DNA from: Oscillospiraceae bacterium | Lineage (GTDB): Bacteria > Bacillota > Clostridia > Oscillospirales > Ruminococcaceae | Direction: 5' to 3' | Assembly: GCA_017828975.1 (NCBI GenBank) | Contig: JAGAJN010000023.1 | Coordinates: 46,899-110,898, forward strand | DNA: 64,000 bases | Part shown: positions 60,747-64,000 of the stretch, one piece after another | How the letters are laid out: every line of letters starts with the position of its first letter | How positions within the stretch are numbered: the stretch's first letter is position 1 | Program-made: the position numbers and the translations under genes | Notes under the pieces: generated by a model | What the model was told of the DNA's origin: nothing | Seen by the model: only the letters and a program-made list of their open reading frames with translations | The model's database searches: none

Positions 60747-62333
60747 ATGAGTGTTAAATTGGATATTACAGCAGTTGTCCCCGAGCTTCTGGACGAAATA
60801 ATCTTTATGGACGATTCCCCTGCGCTGGAGGCGTTTGAGAACGAGCTTTCCGAGATCATCTCGGGAATGGCGGAAAAGTCCGAGTTTAAGGCGCTCCTTG
60901 AAGGCATATCTCCCGACGAGATAATCGAAGCCTATCATAATGCGGTGATAAATCTGCAGCGTTCCTATCTGCTCTGGTCGGAGTATGAGGCAAAGGAGCC
61001 CGGCGGAAAAAGGTGGGGTCTGGACGCTTCCGATCGTATCAATTACTGCAAGCTGTTTTATAAGGCGTTCGGCATAGTGCTTATTTCGCTGAACGGCAAG
61101 AAAAACAGTGTTGAGTTGTCCGCTGTCGGTGAACTGAAGGCGAAATTCATCGCTATGATAATCAAGGGCGGCGATCTGTACAACAAGCTGAAGGATTTTT
61201 TCAGAGGATATATTTACGGCTGGCTGTTCAACTATCTTACCGAGCAGAAGCTGATGCCCGAATATGCGGAGTTTATCGTGTCGCTGGCGGTCATGTCGGA
61301 CAAGATACACGCTGCTCCCGAAGTGAAGGGCGAAATTATCAAAAAGCTGAAATCTATGCTGTCTAAGGGCAGATTCAAGTATATTAACGGATATGTTCCC
61401 GTTGACCTTATTTCGGGGATCATTGCCGACAGATACGATTTTTCCAAGCTGAACGGTGAGGACGCCGAAACTGCACTTGCTCTTATCGAGCGTCAGATCA
61501 GGGAGAATTACGAGTGCAGCGAGGACGATGACACCGTTATTTACAATGTTACCGCAAACTTTATGACTACTGTCGGTTCTGCATATTCCGACTGCGGAAG
61601 ATTTGCCGCTGAGGAATTTGAGAATGCATTCGGCGGTGCGAGAACATTCCTTGACGGTTCACGTGGTGATACGGGAAATATGTCTGTTTCCGATGTTCGT
61701 AAGGCTGCTGAGCTTTGCTGTGAGGAGCTGGAGGACGAGTTCTATTCATCGGCACACGTTTCCGCTCCCGAAACAGGTCTGAAGGCGGAAAATAAAGGTT
61801 ATCTCTATCCCGCAGTTTACAAGGACGGTTCGGAGTACTGTTTTGCGCCCTGTGTGAGATATGCGCTGTTTGCACGGTGCGATAAGGCACTGTATACTCC
61901 CGTAGATCAGTCCGATCTGCCCATAAGGTCGTTCCTGTTTATGAAGGACGAAATGAAGTTCAACTATTTTTATTACAGCATAAGAGAGCTGCTGGCTGAC
62001 GGCGGTCAGATAAAGGCCGGCTCGGGCAGAGGTTTCAGCGTTCGTTCGGATAAGATGGGCTTGATCGAGGAGCTTAAGCGGATAGATGAAGCACTCAAGG
62101 ACTCCACCGAGGAAGACAGACGTATGAACAAGATCGGCAAGGCTCTGGAGCTGCTGTCCGGCAACAACAGCGCTGCCCGTTACGAAGAAACTGCAGCGGA
62201 ATGCTTCTATGGTTCAAAGCTGTTTGAAGGCTACATAAAGTTCCGCACACATCAGCTGACCGACGATGCAGCCGAGGCAGGCGTTGAAGCTCAGAAGAGG
62301 CTTATTGCTCAGCTGAACGGTATCACACTTTAA
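60747..62333 (+). CDS. Hypothetical cytoplasmic protein, 529 aa
   Basis: From the ATG at 60747; an in-frame TTG at 60714 is only one nucleotide after GGAG and unlikely. The chain has no signal or TM. It is alpha-helical-looking: an acidic start (VVPELLDEIIFMDDSPALEAF), a Trp/Tyr-rich stretch YLLWSEYEAKEPGGKRW, and an ADRYDFSKLNGEDAETALALI segment in the middle. After the linker (about 300-340) a second part has YLYPAVYKDGSEYCFAPCVRYALF. No family was recognised. Possibly a structural or regulatory protein. Codon use is like its neighbours, so it is native. Confidence 0.75.
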   Translation: MSVKLDITAVVPELLDEIIFMDDSPALEAFENELSEIISGMAEKSEFKALLEGISPDEIIEAYHNAVINLQRSYLLWSEYEAKEPGGKRWGLDASDRINYCKLFYKAFGIVLISLNGKKNSVELSAVGELKAKFIAMIIKGGDLYNKLKDFFRGYIYGWLFNYLTEQKLMPEYAEFIVSLAVMSDKIHAAPEVKGEIIKKLKSMLSKGRFKYINGYVPVDLISGIIADRYDFSKLNGEDAETALALIERQIRENYECSEDDDTVIYNVTANFMTTVGSAYSDCGRFAAEEFENAFGGARTFLDGSRGDTGNMSVSDVRKAAELCCEELEDEFYSSAHVSAPETGLKAENKGYLYPAVYKDGSEYCFAPCVRYALFARCDKALYTPVDQSDLPIRSFLFMKDEMKFNYFYYSIRELLADGGQIKAGSGRGFSVRSDKMGLIEELKRIDEALKDSTEEDRRMNKIGKALELLSGNNSAARYEETAAECFYGSKLFEGYIKFRTHQLTDDAAEAGVEAQKRLIAQLNGITL

Positions 62334-62339
62334 CAATTT

Positions 62340-62388
62340 GCCGCAGATTTTGGAGGTAATGCTGCCTCTTGGTCTGCGGCTTTATTTT
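62340..62388 (+). terminator. Terminator after the 529-aa gene
   Basis: GCCGCAGA / TCTGCGGC outer stem with an inner GAGG / CCTC hairpin, then TTTATTTT. Confidence 0.75.
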
Positions 62389-62409
62389 GGCGGGAAATGA
62401 GGTGTTTTT

Positions 62410-62607
62410 ATGCCGCCTTACAGACGGGGCAGATATGAGCGGAATAATCCCGAATATGAGTCGAAAAAGCCGTCCGCATTTTCAAGGATAGTTGTTATTC
62501 TGATACTGCTGTTTTTTGGCACGGTCATTGTTTATGGGGCTTATACGGGGATAATTGATGAGATTTTTGAGGGGATAAAGGTCGAGATGCCGAAGTTTTC
62601 TTTGTGA
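62410..62607 (+). CDS. Small single-pass membrane protein, 65 aa
   Basis: ATG 62410 with GAGGTG upstream. A basic N-terminus (MPPYRRGRYERN) is followed by one TM (about 27-45) and an acidic end. The topology is N-in by the positive-inside rule. No family recognised. Short, but the start signal and amino-acid pattern are good. Confidence 0.6.
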   Translation: MPPYRRGRYERNNPEYESKKPSAFSRIVVILILLFFGTVIVYGAYTGIIDEIFEGIKVEMPKFSL

Positions 62608-62697
62608 ATTTATGGGACAGGCTGCTGTCGGAACCATATGTCTTATGCAGGTAAAATCTCCGAAAAGAAAAAAACGATAATTTTAACAAAAAAACTA

Positions 62698-62726
62698 TTG
62701 CAAAATCCGACAAAATGTATTATAAT
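62698..62726 (+). promoter_or_regulatory. Promoter of the NifU-like / GGGtGRT operon
   Basis: TTGCAA, 17-nt spacer, perfect TATAAT. The leader to 62795 carries AAAGGAG. Confidence 0.7.
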
Positions 62727-62795
62727 GTATTTGTATGTTGCGCAGTACTCCAATTTGCGCTTACATCTAAAATCTGAAAGGAGTTTGTAACTAAT

Positions 62796-63488
62796 ATGAT
62801 CTATTCTCATGAGGTTGAAACTATGTGCCCCGTGAAGCAGGGCGTTGCTCACGGCGCTGCTCCGATCCCCGAAGAAGCTAAGTGGGTCAAGGCAAAGGAA
62901 ATCAAGGACATTTCCGGTTTTACACACGGTATCGGCTGGTGCGCACCCCAGCAGGGTACTTGTAAGCTTACTCTCAACGTTAAGGAGGGCGTTATCCAGG
63001 AGGCTCTCGTTGAAACTATCGGATGTTCCGGTATGACTCATTCCGCTGCTATGGCTGCTGAGATCCTTCCCGGCAGAACCGTTCTCGAGGCTCTGAACAC
63101 TGACCTCGTTTGTGACGCTATCAACACAGCTATGAGAGAGCTGTTCCTCCAGATCGTTTACGGTCGTTCCCAGAGTGCATTCTCCGAGGGCGGTCTTGTT
63201 GTAGGCGCAGGCCTTGAGGACCTGGGCAAAGGACTTCGTTCTCAGGTTGGTACAATGTACGGTACTCTCGCTAAGGGCCCCCGTTACCTCGAAATGACTG
63301 ATGGCTACGTTACAGGCATTGCTCTGAACGAAGATGACGAGATCATCGGCTATCAGTTCGTAAACTTCGGTAAGATGATGGACTTCATCAAGGGCGGCGA
63401 CGACGCTAACACCGCTTTCGAGAAGGCTAAGGGTCAGTACGGAAGAGTTGCTGATGCTGTTAAGATCATCGATCCCAGAAAGCAGTAA
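62796..63488 (+). CDS. NifU-like iron-sulfur cluster assembly scaffold protein
   Basis: 230 aa. NifU_N-like core: HGIGWCAPQQGTCKLTL, then ETIGCSGMTHSAAMAAEI, with Cys residues suited to hold a cluster. A C-terminal half (GGLVVGAGLEDLGKGLRSQ, FVNFGKMMDFIKGG) is specific to this group, which regularly precedes the GGGtGRT protein gene in Clostridia. Codon use is strongly biased (GCT, CTC, GGC), a sign of high expression. AAAGGAG lies 13 nt before the ATG. Confidence 0.88.
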   Translation: MIYSHEVETMCPVKQGVAHGAAPIPEEAKWVKAKEIKDISGFTHGIGWCAPQQGTCKLTLNVKEGVIQEALVETIGCSGMTHSAAMAAEILPGRTVLEALNTDLVCDAINTAMRELFLQIVYGRSQSAFSEGGLVVGAGLEDLGKGLRSQVGTMYGTLAKGPRYLEMTDGYVTGIALNEDDEIIGYQFVNFGKMMDFIKGGDDANTAFEKAKGQYGRVADAVKIIDPRKQ

Positions 63489-63510
63489 TCTGATAAGGAG
63501 GTAAACTATA

Positions 63511-64000
63511 ATGGCTTTATTTGAATCTTATGAAAGAAGAGAAAAGCAGGTTCTTGCTGTTCTCGCTCAGTATGGCATTAACTCCATTGAGGAGGCTGCT
63601 GAGGTTACAAAGGCTAAGGGCCTTGATATCTACAAGCTGGTTGAAGGCATTCAGCCTATCTGCTTTGAAAATGCTAAGTGGGCTTACACCGTAGGCTGCG
63701 CTATCGCTATAAAGAAGGGCTGCACAAGAGCTGCTGACGCTGCTGCTGCTATCGGTGAGGGACTTCAGGCTTTCTGTATCCCCGGTTCCGTTGCTGACCA
63801 GCGTAAGGTTGGTCTTGGTCACGGCAACCTCGGTAAGATGCTTCTCGAGGAAGAGACCAAGTGCTTCGCTTTCCTGGCAGGTCACGAGTCCTTCGCTGCT
63901 GCTGAGGGTGCTATCGGTATCGCTGAGAAGGCTAACAGAGTTCGTAAGGAACCCCTGAGAGTTATCCTCAACGGTCTTGGCAAGGACGCTGCTCAGATCA
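63511..64000 (+). CDS. GGGtGRT protein (partial, C-terminus outside window)
   Basis: 163 residues visible, still open at the window end. Begins MALFESYERREKQVLAVLA and has GLGHGNLGKMLLEEETKCFAFLAGHESFA, a pattern of the family named GGGtGRT. It follows the NifU-like gene by 22 nt with AAGGAGG, in one operon. The two proteins are assumed to work together on iron-sulfur or a related cofactor; the exact reaction is not known. Codon bias is as strong as in its neighbour. Confidence 0.88.
   Translation, partial: MALFESYERREKQVLAVLAQYGINSIEEAAEVTKAKGLDIYKLVEGIQPICFENAKWAYTVGCAIAIKKGCTRAADAAAAIGEGLQAFCIPGSVADQRKVGLGHGNLGKMLLEEETKCFAFLAGHESFAAAEGAIGIAEKANRVRKEPLRVILNGLGKDAAQI

Overview
The window reads as chromosomal DNA of a Gram-positive, low-to-mid-GC anaerobic Clostridia member, most like Ruminococcus or a near relative (Oscillospirales). 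The reasons are strong AGGAGG-type ribosome sites with frequent GTG/TTG starts, a lysine riboswitch, a valS T-box leader, the adjacent NifU-like scaffold and GGGtGRT gene pair, a VTC/DUF4956/CotH gene trio, a sodium-pump decarboxylase, and a zinc-ribbon/kinase-like/PASTA protein. No rRNA, tRNA, insertion sequence, prophage or CRISPR array was seen. The genus is inferred from gene content, not from a marker gene.

Layout. 1-4 kb: a partial zeta-toxin-like ATPase, a polysaccharide deacetylase and pcrA. 4.2-5.6 kb: an NSS-family sodium symporter. 5.6-9.6 kb: two paralogous secreted proteins made of tyrosine-rich repeats, with a shared C-terminal domain. 10-12.2 kb: a secreted YcdB/YcdC-like protein with SLH-like ends. 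12.3-17.6 kb: a two-component system divergent from a VTC / DUF4956 / CotH operon. 17.7-19.5 kb: a TIR-transmembrane-MORN protein. 19.5-22.6 kb: rsmI, a tRNA1(Val) methylase and a TrkH/KtrB channel. 22.8-28.7 kb: a second two-component system, then a likely operon of diguanylate cyclase, GH25 muramidase and YezG-like immunity protein behind a strong promoter and a 100-nt hairpin.

28.9-32.4 kb: an AraC regulator co-transcribed with a three-gene ABC exporter. 32.5-35.4 kb: a DUF421 protein, a choice-of-anchor-A surface protein and a pyroglutamyl-peptidase-like protein without its catalytic Cys. 35.5-37.1 kb: decarboxylase pump beta and gamma subunits, divergent from an MscS channel. 38.3-41.9 kb: asd-GNAT-dapA-dapB, the lysine/diaminopimelate branch, behind a lysine riboswitch. 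42-44 kb: queA and tyrA. 44.9-47.1 kb: a chemoreceptor behind a leader with attenuator architecture. 47-54 kb: small regulatory and stress genes (GyrI-like, CmpB-like, TetR, DUF3795, PPOX), a predicted pseudokinase with PASTA, a WYL regulator and an AEC transporter. 54-57 kb: an HTH regulator facing a 74-aa ORF, a GH26-like protein and a small membrane protein. 57-59.9 kb: valS with its T-box. 60-64 kb: a Fe/Mn superoxide dismutase homologue, an unknown 529-aa protein behind a five-codon upstream ORF, a small membrane protein, and the highly codon-biased NifU-like/GGGtGRT pair, the last cut by the window end.

Most useful leads: the chemoreceptor leader with competing hairpins; a small dispersed hairpin repeat found three times, always between convergent genes; the alternating tyrosine-rich repeat proteins; the TIR-MORN protein; and two likely catalytically dead enzymes (kinase and C15 peptidase).
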